In this document: one piece after another, positions 1 to 7,596 of the stretch
How the letters are laid out: each line of letters begins with the position of its first letter
Numbering within the stretch: the first letter of the stretch is position 1
Source of the DNA: Carnobacterium pleistocenium FTR1
Lineage (GTDB): Bacteria > Bacillota > Bacilli > Lactobacillales > Carnobacteriaceae
Assembly (NCBI RefSeq): GCF_000744285.1
Contig: NZ_JQLQ01000002.1
Coordinates: 930,001 to 994,000 of the forward strand
Direction of reading: 5' to 3'
DNA length: 64,000 nucleotides
The notes under the pieces: model-generated
Told to the model about the DNA's origin: nothing
The model's database searches: none
What the model saw: the letters and a program-made list of their open reading frames with translations, nothing else
Made by a program: the position numbers and the translations under genes

Positions 1-1
1 G

Positions 2-94
2 CGAATAAGAGCGTTTTACTTTGAGGTAGAGATTACGGATCAAGAATCAAGACGAATAGATACAATCGTTCACTTTGGATGGATCATAGGATAA
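2..94 (+). CDS. 3' end of an unidentified protein (partial)
   Basis: A reading frame open from the window edge ends at TAA 92-94. Its last 30 residues begin RIRAFYFEVEIT and end TIVHFGWIIG. It stops 18 bp before the MurE-like gene on the same strand, so the two may share an operon. Too little is visible to name a family. Confidence 0.5.
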   Translation, partial: RIRAFYFEVEITDQESRRIDTIVHFGWIIG

Positions 95-112
95 AGGGAG
101 AAGCTGATTAAA

Positions 113-1582
113 ATGAAATTAACAGATGTACTACCAATGGGTCATTTAAACTACAGCGAAACCTTAGATCAGTCGCAAACCGTGAAAGGAATCACTGATA
201 ATTCAAATGAAGTCAAACCGGGCTCTATTTTTATCGCAATAAAAGGGTACAAGGAAGATGGAAGCATCTATATCCAACAAGCTATTAGTAATGGAGCCAT
301 TCTGATTATTGGCGAAAATGAACTGACGAATTTAACGGTTCCTTATTTGAAAGTGAAAAATGCTCGAAAGACAATAGGGCAAGTTGCTAAGAAATTTTAT
401 AAAGATCCATCAAAAGATAAAATAATGATTGGTGTTACTGGGACGAATGGCAAAACAACGATCAGTTTCTTTATTAAGCACTTATTAGAACACCAAGGAT
501 ACAGTGTTTCCTCGATTGGGACTATCTACAATGAAATCAATGGCGAAAAAATTAAAACAATCAACACAACTCCTAATGCCATCACGATCAATCGATTGTT
601 AACAACTTCAACGGACCAAGTTGTAGTCATGGAGGTATCTTCTCAAGGTCTGGAACAAGATCGTTTGGAAGGAATCCAGTTTGATTATGCGTTATTTAAT
701 AATTTGCAGCACGATCACTTGGATTACCACCATACAATGGAAGAATACTTTGAATGCAAAGCTTTATTGTTTCAAAAACTTAAACCAGCTGGTACGGCAA
801 TTATTAATAATGATGATAGCTGGGGCAAAAAATTAATCGAGCGTTTGACAGCGGAAGAAAAAAAAGTTGTGACCGTTGGGGAAGAACCCAATAATGAGGT
901 TCAAATTTTAACTAAAGAACTCAATCATGTGTTAGTGAACTATAAAAACAATGAGTATAAGTTGCGTACTCCTTTACCTGGGGTACATAACTTGCACAAT
1001 CTAACAATGTCTATTGGTGTGGCTCATGAACTAGGCGTGCCTTATGAACAAGTCACTCCGTATATGTCAGATTTTTCAGGTATTACAGGACGATTTGAAA
1101 TCTTTAGGTTAGCCAACGAGGTGACGGTTGTCGTTGATTACGCGCATACGCCAGATGCTTTAGAGACTTCGATCAATACAGCCATCAGCAATGGTGCAAA
1201 GCGCATCATAACCGTCTTTGGTTTTGCAGGCAACCGCGATAAATCCAAGCGGAAAGCGATGTTGGAAAATGTCTGTCGCTTAAGTACGTATGCCTTTTTA
1301 ACGGTAACGGAGCTCTTTGGTTTGACAATCGACAGTTTGTATGCTGATTACGTAGCCATTCGAAAAGACTGTCAAGTAGAAGAAACTACCAGTATTATTA
1401 TGGATAGGACACTGGCTATTCAACAAGCAGTTGACGAAGCGCAACCAGGTGATTGGGTGTTATTATTAGGTAAAGGGCATGAGCAATACAAAGAAAACTA
1501 TGCTTTGCATACCAAATCAGATCAAGAAACAGTGCATTACCTGCAAGAAAAAGGAAATCAACTTTCAACTCTAGAGCATTAA
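113..1582 (+). CDS. MurE-like UDP-MurNAc peptide ligase paralogue
   Basis: This 489-residue protein has the Mur ligase layout: an N-terminal MurE-type UMP-binding domain (VKPGSIFIAIKGY near residue 35), the ATP loop GVTGTNGKTT at residues 107-116, the HDHLDYH segment with the carbamoylated-Lys region near residue 205, and a C-terminal domain with GKGHEQYKENY. Canonical MurE adds the third amino acid (Lys or meso-Dap) to UDP-MurNAc-L-Ala-D-Glu in the cytoplasm. Where Dap-type MurE proteins carry DNPR this protein reads LTVTELFG, so its amino-acid specificity cannot be assumed. It is followed after 55 bp by an HTH-kinase-fold gene, an unusual context for the essential cell-wall enzyme, which suggests a paralogue. 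The ATG at 113 follows AGGGAGAAGC. The family call is sure, the substrate is not. Confidence 0.85.
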   Translation: MKLTDVLPMGHLNYSETLDQSQTVKGITDNSNEVKPGSIFIAIKGYKEDGSIYIQQAISNGAILIIGENELTNLTVPYLKVKNARKTIGQVAKKFYKDPSKDKIMIGVTGTNGKTTISFFIKHLLEHQGYSVSSIGTIYNEINGEKIKTINTTPNAITINRLLTTSTDQVVVMEVSSQGLEQDRLEGIQFDYALFNNLQHDHLDYHHTMEEYFECKALLFQKLKPAGTAIINNDDSWGKKLIERLTAEEKKVVTVGEEPNNEVQILTKELNHVLVNYKNNEYKLRTPLPGVHNLHNLTMSIGVAHELGVPYEQVTPYMSDFSGITGRFEIFRLANEVTVVVDYAHTPDALETSINTAISNGAKRIITVFGFAGNRDKSKRKAMLENVCRLSTYAFLTVTELFGLTIDSLYADYVAIRKDCQVEETTSIIMDRTLAIQQAVDEAQPGDWVLLLGKGHEQYKENYALHTKSDQETVHYLQEKGNQLSTLEH

Positions 1583-1637
1583 TTAGAAATGAAATTGAGT
1601 TGATTAATGAGTCACAAAAGGGAAGGTGAAACGTAAG

Positions 1638-2762
1638 ATGAGCCTAAATGAAAAAGAAAAGAGAATCTTAGAAATCATTCGTGAGAATCCTTTTATAGCA
1701 CAACAAGAATTAGCAGACGATATTGGATTATCTCGTTCAGCTACAGCAAATCTAATTTCAGGGCTGGTGAAAAAGGATTATTTACTTGGCAAAGCGTATG
1801 TATTAAATGAAGAAGAACCCATCATTTGCATTGGGGGGGCGAACATTGATCGTCGTTACCTAATCAAAGATACCTTGATTCAAGGAACGTCAAATAAGGT
1901 GCAGTCTCGTACAAATGTTGGAGGCGTAGCACGTAATGTAGCTGAAAATTTAGGACGACTCGAAGAAGAAGTAATGTTGTTTTCTGTTGCTGGGAACGAT
2001 GCCGAATGGACAATGATTGAAAAGCACTCAGAACATTTCATGAATGTCAAAGCTGTCGATAAAATAGAGGGGTCTCCTACCGGGACGTTTATGGAAGTAA
2101 TCGATGCGAATGGCGAAATGGTTCTAGGTTTGGCTGAAGTCGATATTTTTGATAAAATGACGCCAGAATGGATTAGTAAACATCTCTCAGTCTTAAAGCG
2201 GGCAAAATATCTTATTATCGACTCGAATTGTCCTAAAGAAACCATCGAATTTTTAAATGGTTTTGCAATCAAATACAAGATACCGATTGCTTTACTGACT
2301 GTTTCAGTTCAACGACTAGCTAATCTCCCTATTTTTTTAAATGGAATAAAAATGCTGATCACGAAACACAGTGAAACGGAAGCCTATTTTAATATGACTA
2401 TTACTACGGATGATGATCTAAAAGAAGCCATTAACAGATGGTTAGATAAGGGAATAGAAAATGTTATTATATCGAAAGGCAGTACTAAAATTGCATTTGG
2501 GAACCAAGAAAGTGGGACCTATATCTTCAATTATACAGGCGAACAAGATGATCGTTACAATTGGGGGATGAATGAGGCTCTTTGTGCTGGCTTGATTCAT
2601 AGCCGCCTACAAGGCAAGTCGATTAAGGAAAGTGCTAGTATAGGGTTAACGAATGCTTATCTCACTTCTCAATCGCTATATGTCGTTCGCCCTAATCTAG
2701 CTAAGAACCAATTGCAAAATGAATACAATAGCTATTTATCAAAAGAAGGCTTTTATAAATAA
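1638..2762 (+). CDS. HTH-PfkB protein (ribokinase/pseudouridine kinase-like fold)
   Basis: Residues 1-60 form a winged helix-turn-helix (EKRILEIIRENPFIAQQELADDIGLSRSATANLISGL, split here as LSRSATANLISGL for the recognition part), followed by a PfkB sugar-kinase fold with IICIGGANIDRRY and TNVGGVARNVAENLGRL. This order resembles pseudouridine kinase-type regulators. The usual catalytic GAGD near the C-terminus is replaced by GMNE (NWGMNEALCAGL), so phosphotransfer is doubtful and the domain may serve as a sugar or nucleoside sensor. I place the start at ATG 1638 because AGGTGA at 1624-1629 lies 8 nt before it; a GTG at 1626 overlaps that ribosome binding site. It is the likely partner of the preceding MurE-like gene. 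Confidence 0.8.
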   Translation: MSLNEKEKRILEIIRENPFIAQQELADDIGLSRSATANLISGLVKKDYLLGKAYVLNEEEPIICIGGANIDRRYLIKDTLIQGTSNKVQSRTNVGGVARNVAENLGRLEEEVMLFSVAGNDAEWTMIEKHSEHFMNVKAVDKIEGSPTGTFMEVIDANGEMVLGLAEVDIFDKMTPEWISKHLSVLKRAKYLIIDSNCPKETIEFLNGFAIKYKIPIALLTVSVQRLANLPIFLNGIKMLITKHSETEAYFNMTITTDDDLKEAINRWLDKGIENVIISKGSTKIAFGNQESGTYIFNYTGEQDDRYNWGMNEALCAGLIHSRLQGKSIKESASIGLTNAYLTSQSLYVVRPNLAKNQLQNEYNSYLSKEGFYK

Positions 2763-2777
2763 AGCATGATTTTAGCT

Positions 2778-2847
2778 TAACTGAAACCGAAATAAGATAG
2801 ATTTCAGTTAGGAGATATGCTATCTTTAAGGCAAATGAAGAGATAGC
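2778..2847 (+). promoter_or_regulatory. two consecutive hairpins in the sipW leader
   Basis: A 9-bp stem (TAACTGAAA at 2778-2786 with TTTCAGTTA at 2802-2810) is followed by GCTATCT at 2819-2825 pairing with AGATAGC at 2841-2847. The second stem ends immediately before the GAGGAAAT ribosome binding site of the signal peptidase gene. There is no U-run after either, so they look like leader structures rather than terminators. Confidence 0.4.
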
Positions 2848-2860
2848 GAGGAAATAAAAA

Positions 2861-3367
2861 ATGAAAATAGTGAAATACATTGGAACAGCAATAATCGTAG
2901 TCTTAGTCTTAATTTTTGTAGGGATTGCCGGTATTAGTTTCTTTTCAGCGCCTGAGAGCAGTGGACTATTCGGATACAAAGGGTACACGGTTGTGAGCGG
3001 AAGCATGGAACCTGAAATAGCAGTTGGTGATTTTATCATTGTTGAAATGGAGCCTTATGCTGAAGTTGAAAAAGAAGATGTTGTTACGTTTCAATACAAT
3101 CAAGAACTCGTCACCCATAGAGTAGTCGATAAAACGGCTGAAGGGTTAGTGACAAAAGGAGATGCAAACAACATCCAAGATCAAGGTGTCGTAGCAGAAG
3201 AAAACTATGTCGGAGTCCAAAAAATACTGATTCCTTACTTTGGTCATCTTGTTACTTTTTTACAAAAACCCATTGCTTTTTCTATAGTCGTTGCTTTGTT
3301 GGGTGTCTATCTTATCCATCTGTATATTAATCCTATACCAAAAGAAGAAGAAAACGGCACTATTTAA
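2861..3367 (+). CDS. sipW: SipW-type signal peptidase I
   Basis: This 168-residue membrane serine protease is of the archaeal/ER type. Residues 7-28 are a membrane helix, SGSMEP at 46-51 carries the nucleophilic Ser, THRV near residue 88 carries the His that replaces the bacterial Lys, TKGDANNIQD follows, and a second helix lies near residues 128-152. In Bacillus, SipW removes the signal peptides of the fibre proteins TasA and TapA. The TasA/CalY-like genes just downstream support the same role here. The gene has a good GAGGAAAT site 5-8 nt before ATG. A terminator hairpin at 3451 separates it from the next gene. Family call strong; substrate assignment is inferred from context. Confidence 0.88.
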   Translation: MKIVKYIGTAIIVVLVLIFVGIAGISFFSAPESSGLFGYKGYTVVSGSMEPEIAVGDFIIVEMEPYAEVEKEDVVTFQYNQELVTHRVVDKTAEGLVTKGDANNIQDQGVVAEENYVGVQKILIPYFGHLVTFLQKPIAFSIVVALLGVYLIHLYINPIPKEEENGTI

Positions 3368-3450
3368 ATGAACAACTGTTTATTAACAGCATTTTCAATA
3401 GATTTATAAAATAAAGTTAAAAGAATATTTATACATCAAAAACCATGTTT

Positions 3451-3493
3451 TTAAATAGAAAGTGGATAAAATCATCCACCTTCTATTTTTTTT
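3451..3493 (+). terminator. Rho-independent terminator after sipW
   Basis: AAATAGAAAGTGGAT pairs with ATCCACCTTCTATTT (one internal mismatch) and is followed by a run of eight T. It lies 85 bp after the stop codon. Confidence 0.8.
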
Positions 3494-3604
3494 GCTTTTT
3501 TAAACCAATTTTTTTAACTCTAAATGGGGCAAAATAAGTAATAAAACGATTAAAAGACTTAGAAAAGTTAAGTGAATTTCATAATTATTGATGGAAACAA
3601 CAAC

Positions 3605-3636
3605 TTATTAATAAAAACGCTTGTTTTTATTAATAA
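3605..3636. repeat. perfect 14-bp inverted repeat in AT-rich intergenic DNA
   Basis: TTATTAATAAAAAC and its exact reverse complement are separated by GCTT. It lies in the roughly 600-bp gap between sipW and the TasA-like gene. The gap otherwise holds the sipW terminator and the promoter near 3881; I see no gene in it. Confidence 0.6.
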
Positions 3637-3880
3637 AATGGATATATCAGTCTTTTTTATTCATTTAATATTCATTTTAAGCAATTGTGATAGTAAACTA
3701 ATGTCATTAAATTGTTTGTGATCACTTGAATTTTCGCACAATTCTATAACAAAAAATGTGAAAAGACTATTAAAATAGCATTAGTTTGATTATCAAACAA
3801 AAAAATAAATTGAAAAATAGTAAACAAATGTTATATCTTACGTGATGCATATTTATTATTTTGTATAAAAACTAGATTGG

Positions 3881-3909
3881 TTGACTTATTTTTCTTGTAA
3901 TATTATAGT
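3881..3909 (+). promoter_or_regulatory. sigma-A promoter for the TasA-like gene
   Basis: TTGACT at 3881-3886 and TATAGT at 3904-3909 are spaced by exactly 17 bp. The predicted 5' UTR is about 47 nt and includes GGAGGAG before the ATG at 3963. Confidence 0.75.
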
Positions 3910-3962
3910 AGCGAGAGTCGAAATAAGAAAACGAAATCAAACATAATGGAGGAGAATATAAA

Positions 3963-4601
3963 ATGAAAAAAACATCCGTTAACAGAAGAAAAAAATTACC
4001 ATTACTATTAGGGGCATTATTAATCATCAGTGTGGCAGCATACGGAACACGGGCTTACTTTTCAGATAGTTCTACCGTACAAGGCGATATTCAGTTGTCT
4101 TTAGGAAATGTAGATATAAAAACTAGCGATACAGAATGGGCATACAGTTCAATAGCAGGCACGAATGTTGAAAATCAAGTTATTAAAGAAAATAATGGTG
4201 ATTTAGGTGAGACAATTATAGCAAGTAATACTAGTGGAAATGATGCCATATCTTATACTAACGTTCGTCCAGGAGATTCGTTCACAAAAACATATACACT
4301 TGAGAATTCCGGGTCCCTTGAAGCTACAGTAAACATAGAATCAGATTTTGATTTTTCAATCTTAGATAATAAGAGTTACAGTGATGGACCATTTAGTATT
4401 AAAGTTAATGATTTAAAAGATACTTATACACTTAAGCGAAATGAAAGTAAAAATTTTACAGTGATAATAACAGTAGATCCAGATTTAGTAACTAACGAAT
4501 TTAATAAAGGTAATTCTTCGTTTGTTCCTAATAATAAAATAACTGTAGATTACTTGGAAAAAGCTTTTACAATTAATGCTGTTCAAACAAATGTTAAATA
4601 A
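3963..4601 (+). CDS. CalY/TasA-like SipW-dependent surface protein
   Basis: This 212-residue protein starts with a basic stretch and a hydrophobic signal segment (residues 13-30) followed by AYFSDSSTVQGDIQLSLGNVDI. That 'AxFSDs... G.l.LG...I' pattern just after the signal sequence is typical of the TasA/camelysin family, whose members are exported, cut by SipW and, in Bacillus, assemble into biofilm fibres. A central GDSFTKTYTLENSGSLEATV segment looks like the beta-sandwich core. There is no LPXTG or C-terminal membrane helix. It sits downstream of a SipW-type peptidase and has its own promoter. Protease activity claimed for camelysins cannot be judged from this sequence. Family call fairly sure, fibre formation inferred. 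Confidence 0.78.
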   Translation: MKKTSVNRRKKLPLLLGALLIISVAAYGTRAYFSDSSTVQGDIQLSLGNVDIKTSDTEWAYSSIAGTNVENQVIKENNGDLGETIIASNTSGNDAISYTNVRPGDSFTKTYTLENSGSLEATVNIESDFDFSILDNKSYSDGPFSIKVNDLKDTYTLKRNESKNFTVIITVDPDLVTNEFNKGNSSFVPNNKITVDYLEKAFTINAVQTNVK

Positions 4602-4617
4602 TAATTAAGCAGATTTT

Positions 4618-4676
4618 CAAATTTTGTAACAAGCGGTTAGTAAAATTAGCTAATCGTTTTGTTTCAAAATTTTTTT
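4618..4676 (+). terminator. terminator or attenuator between the two TasA-like genes
   Basis: An imperfect stem (AAATTTTG..AAC..CG.TTAG with CTAA.CG..GTT.CAAAATTT) is followed by seven T. It would reduce readthrough into the second TasA-like gene, which has no clear promoter of its own. Confidence 0.7.
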
Positions 4677-4709
4677 ATTACATAATCCATATATTGAAGG
4701 AGAGTAGAT

Positions 4710-6482
4710 ATGAAGAAACTAAAAACTTATTTAATTGCATTAGTTAAAATCAGTTTAATTTGTTTGGCTTTTTTTTTGTTTTCTCCTTCTTTAAAGGCCC
4801 ATGCCATGTTTAGTGATACAACCAATATCAATATGGGAATCAAACTAGAGCTTGGAACAGTTAGACTAACTGCTGACACTAAACTCATTGATCCTGTAAA
4901 TTTTACGGATGGTGATTCTGTTTTAATCTCTGATAGTAAGCTTATAAATGATGGTAGTCTAACGGGTAAATTGGCCTATAAAATCAATGTAACAAAAGAA
5001 GATGGCACAAATCCGACTACAGAAAATATGTCAGTTGTCATAAATTTTCGTGATGTAGCAAATGAAGTAATGGCAAGTGTAGACTCTTTAAAAACAGACA
5101 ATTACACTTTTGCTAAAGACAGTAGCGGCAATGATGTTATTATTGAACCGCTCGGTGAGGTACCCGTTACAGTTAAGTATAAAAGTAATGTTCCGACAGA
5201 TGATGAGAAATTAAAAATTACTGTTACATTCAGATTGATTCAGTCTAATGCAACCGATGCAAATGCTAAAATGTTTTCAGATGAAGAATCACTGATGAAC
5301 ACAGTTACTCTTGTTCCGGAAGTTGTAGAAGAAGAAAGTTACTGGCCAAAAGAAGATACATTTATTAAATCTAAAAAAGGAAATGTTACTTATAGCATGG
5401 AAAAGATGAAAGTAGTTTTTAGTGAGGTTCTTGATGTATCTGATTCGAACAAAAGATACATCAAGAATTTGAACAAGGCTATTCTATATATTAAATTTCC
5501 AGATAAAGAAAGTGTAACAAAACAAATTAATGGTAATCAAATGTTTAAAGTTACACAAATATTAACAGGTAATGAAGCAATCAAATATGAATCTATAGAG
5601 CTGAATGAGGAACATAATGGCATGATTCTTACTTTCAAATTAGATGAGGATTACACTTATAATCCAGCTAAGCCAAGTGATTCACTTAGTTATGCTAATA
5701 AAGGTAAATATGAATTAACTTTAGGTATTGAGATTCAAAAGTATGGTATGCATGGGCAAAATAACTATTCCTATTACGATAATTTAAGCGAGTATGAGCC
5801 GTACTTTGCTACACGATTAATTTTAAGTTCAGATTTAGTGGTACCTAGTGAGAATAATTCTTATACGAATTATTCTCAATTACCAATCAAACTGACAGCA
5901 GATAAGGTTTTATTATCTTTTAAAAAGTTTGATTCATGGAATCTTACATCTGCGAACCCAGCAGAATTTGATGATGTTCAGTTGACTAACGAAACTGTTG
6001 CCATTGAAGTAAAGGGAGGGAAATCAGGTCAAATATACTCTTTATTAAACCCAGATAAGACATTCTCTCTATGGTTAAATTCTAATGAAACATTAAATAA
6101 TGCGGTCTTAAACGTGAAAATTCTAGGTGATGCGGGAAATACGTTAGTTATTTCTAGAACATTAATAAATGGAACTCCACCTTCATCTAATAAATCCACA
6201 GCCGGATCTACAACTCAATCTTCAAGTAAGAGATCAATGAGCGTGCCTTTAGTAGTTGAAGAAACTGAGGAACCAACTGAACAAGTGACAGATTCAAAGG
6301 AAAGTGTAGAAGAAACAAATTCAACAATGGACAGCTCGGTGGTGGATGAATCAGCCGGTGAAACTCCTATTGAAGAATCTGGTGAAGAAGAATTGATTGA
6401 TGAAACTGAAGTAACAGAAGAAGTTGTAGATTCATCATCAGCTGATAGTAGTGTTGAACAAACAGAACAAAAAGAGAATTAG
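4710..6482 (+). CDS. large secreted TasA-like protein with acidic C-terminal tail
   Basis: This 590-residue protein has a signal peptide (hydrophobic residues 10-25, probable cut near AHA at 30-33) followed by MFSDTTNINMGIKLELGTVRL, the same SD...LGTV pattern as the smaller neighbour. The middle part, residues 60-470, is predicted beta-rich with no motif I recognise. From about residue 490 to the end it is low-complexity Ser/Thr and then Glu/Asp-rich (repeats such as EETEEPTEQ and DSSSADSSVEQ), likely disordered. No LPXTG, LysM or membrane anchor is visible. It is probably a partner fibre or capping protein of the SipW module, perhaps analogous in role to TapA, but that is inference. A clear GAAGGAGAG site precedes the ATG. 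Confidence 0.75.
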   Translation: MKKLKTYLIALVKISLICLAFFLFSPSLKAHAMFSDTTNINMGIKLELGTVRLTADTKLIDPVNFTDGDSVLISDSKLINDGSLTGKLAYKINVTKEDGTNPTTENMSVVINFRDVANEVMASVDSLKTDNYTFAKDSSGNDVIIEPLGEVPVTVKYKSNVPTDDEKLKITVTFRLIQSNATDANAKMFSDEESLMNTVTLVPEVVEEESYWPKEDTFIKSKKGNVTYSMEKMKVVFSEVLDVSDSNKRYIKNLNKAILYIKFPDKESVTKQINGNQMFKVTQILTGNEAIKYESIELNEEHNGMILTFKLDEDYTYNPAKPSDSLSYANKGKYELTLGIEIQKYGMHGQNNYSYYDNLSEYEPYFATRLILSSDLVVPSENNSYTNYSQLPIKLTADKVLLSFKKFDSWNLTSANPAEFDDVQLTNETVAIEVKGGKSGQIYSLLNPDKTFSLWLNSNETLNNAVLNVKILGDAGNTLVISRTLINGTPPSSNKSTAGSTTQSSSKRSMSVPLVVEETEEPTEQVTDSKESVEETNSTMDSSVVDESAGETPIEESGEEELIDETEVTEEVVDSSSADSSVEQTEQKEN

Positions 6483-6510
6483 ATTAATTTAATCTAATTC
6501 CTTTTTTTTG
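6476..6510 (+). terminator. terminator overlapping the end of the large TasA-like gene
   Basis: GAATTAGAT at 6476-6484 pairs perfectly with ATCTAATTC at 6492-6500 and is followed by eight T. The stem starts within the last codons of the gene. Confidence 0.85.
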
Positions 6511-6668
6511 TTTTTTTTTTTGAAATAACCCTTAACTAATAAAAATTTATGCCGATTATGTATATAAGTAATAGAATACAATGAAATAAAATTTTATTTC
6601 GTAATTGTTAATGTAAGGGCTATATATTAGTTTTAAGGATTTTTATACAATGCGATTAATTAAATAAC

Positions 6669-6696
6669 TTGTATTATCAAGAATAAGTGGTATACT
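6669..6696 (+). promoter_or_regulatory. extended -10 promoter
   Basis: TTGTAT at 6669-6674 and TATACT at 6691-6696 preceded by TG with one base between (TGGTATACT), 16-bp spacing. It would start the transcript of the gene at 6744. Confidence 0.6.
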
Positions 6697-6743
6697 ATAT
6701 GTATAATAATTGATAAAAATGAATAATAGGGAGCGGCGGTTTT

Positions 6744-7421
6744 ATGCGAAATCCAACAATTCAATCTCACACAAAAGGAAAAAATACTCTTTACGTGCGT
6801 TTAAGTTTAATTGTACTTTTAGGATGGACCGCATTTTTATCTGGATATCTACTTCAGCCTGTTTTTGTTAAAACGATCGATGGATTCACTAGTGTTTATC
6901 ATAATTATTTCCTATCAGAACAAATGGTGAATAAAGAATCATTCATAACGATTGCTGATTCTGGCAGTACTGAAAATTACTTAGTAGAAGAAGCACAAAA
7001 TTTGAAACAAGAAAAGAATCAAGAAGTGACTGTTTTAGCTTATGAGGGTTCCGCTCTACATACTGAAGATAACTTGAAATATAAAGCTGAGACAACAAGT
7101 GAAGGAATAAGGATGACGAATTTTTATCATCATGAAAATGTCAGTCCGGATACAACCTTATCTAGAAAATGGGATGTCAGTAAAAATAATTTTGACTTAG
7201 TAAGTGGTCTGCTTACAATCAATTTAACGATTGAAGATGGCTTAACGGCTAGCGCTATCTTGACGCAGTCAAAAGGGTTGGTAGAATTGTTAATGGTCCA
7301 TAATGCAGAAAAAGAAATCCAAGCTATTAATCTTACAATTAAAAGTGGCAAACAAAATTACTCATTTGAATCAGTAAATGAAGATACGTTAAAGAGCACA
7401 GAAATGATTTACACTAACTAA
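6744..7421 (+). CDS. membrane-anchored extracellular protein of unknown function
   Basis: The 225-residue product has one N-terminal membrane helix (residues about 20-42) and an extracytoplasmic domain of about 180 residues rich in Thr, Asn and Glu. I recognise no family motif. It follows the SipW/TasA-like genes on the same strand but has its own promoter, and terminators lie on both sides. Its position suggests a surface partner of that module. The ATG at 6744 follows GGGAGCGG at moderate spacing. Confidence 0.7.
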   Translation: MRNPTIQSHTKGKNTLYVRLSLIVLLGWTAFLSGYLLQPVFVKTIDGFTSVYHNYFLSEQMVNKESFITIADSGSTENYLVEEAQNLKQEKNQEVTVLAYEGSALHTEDNLKYKAETTSEGIRMTNFYHHENVSPDTTLSRKWDVSKNNFDLVSGLLTINLTIEDGLTASAILTQSKGLVELLMVHNAEKEIQAINLTIKSGKQNYSFESVNEDTLKSTEMIYTN

Positions 7422-7425
7422 AATA

Positions 7426-7475
7426 AAGATTCCAGTTCTTTTAGTAAAAAAGAATTGGAATTCTTTTATTTTTTT
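7426..7475 (+). terminator. Rho-independent terminator
   Basis: GATTCCAGTTCTTT and AAAGAATTGGAATTC form a long stem followed by TTTTATTTTTTTT, immediately after the stop of the 225-residue protein gene. Confidence 0.8.
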
Positions 7476-7596
7476 TGCTAAAACCGTTCGTTAGTAACCG
7501 TTTTACTTAAAAAAATATGATACAATAAGAAAAGCTTGTTGTAATGAACAAATCAGCTAAGGCAAATAGGTTTGGCTTGGTCAAGGAGGAATACGC

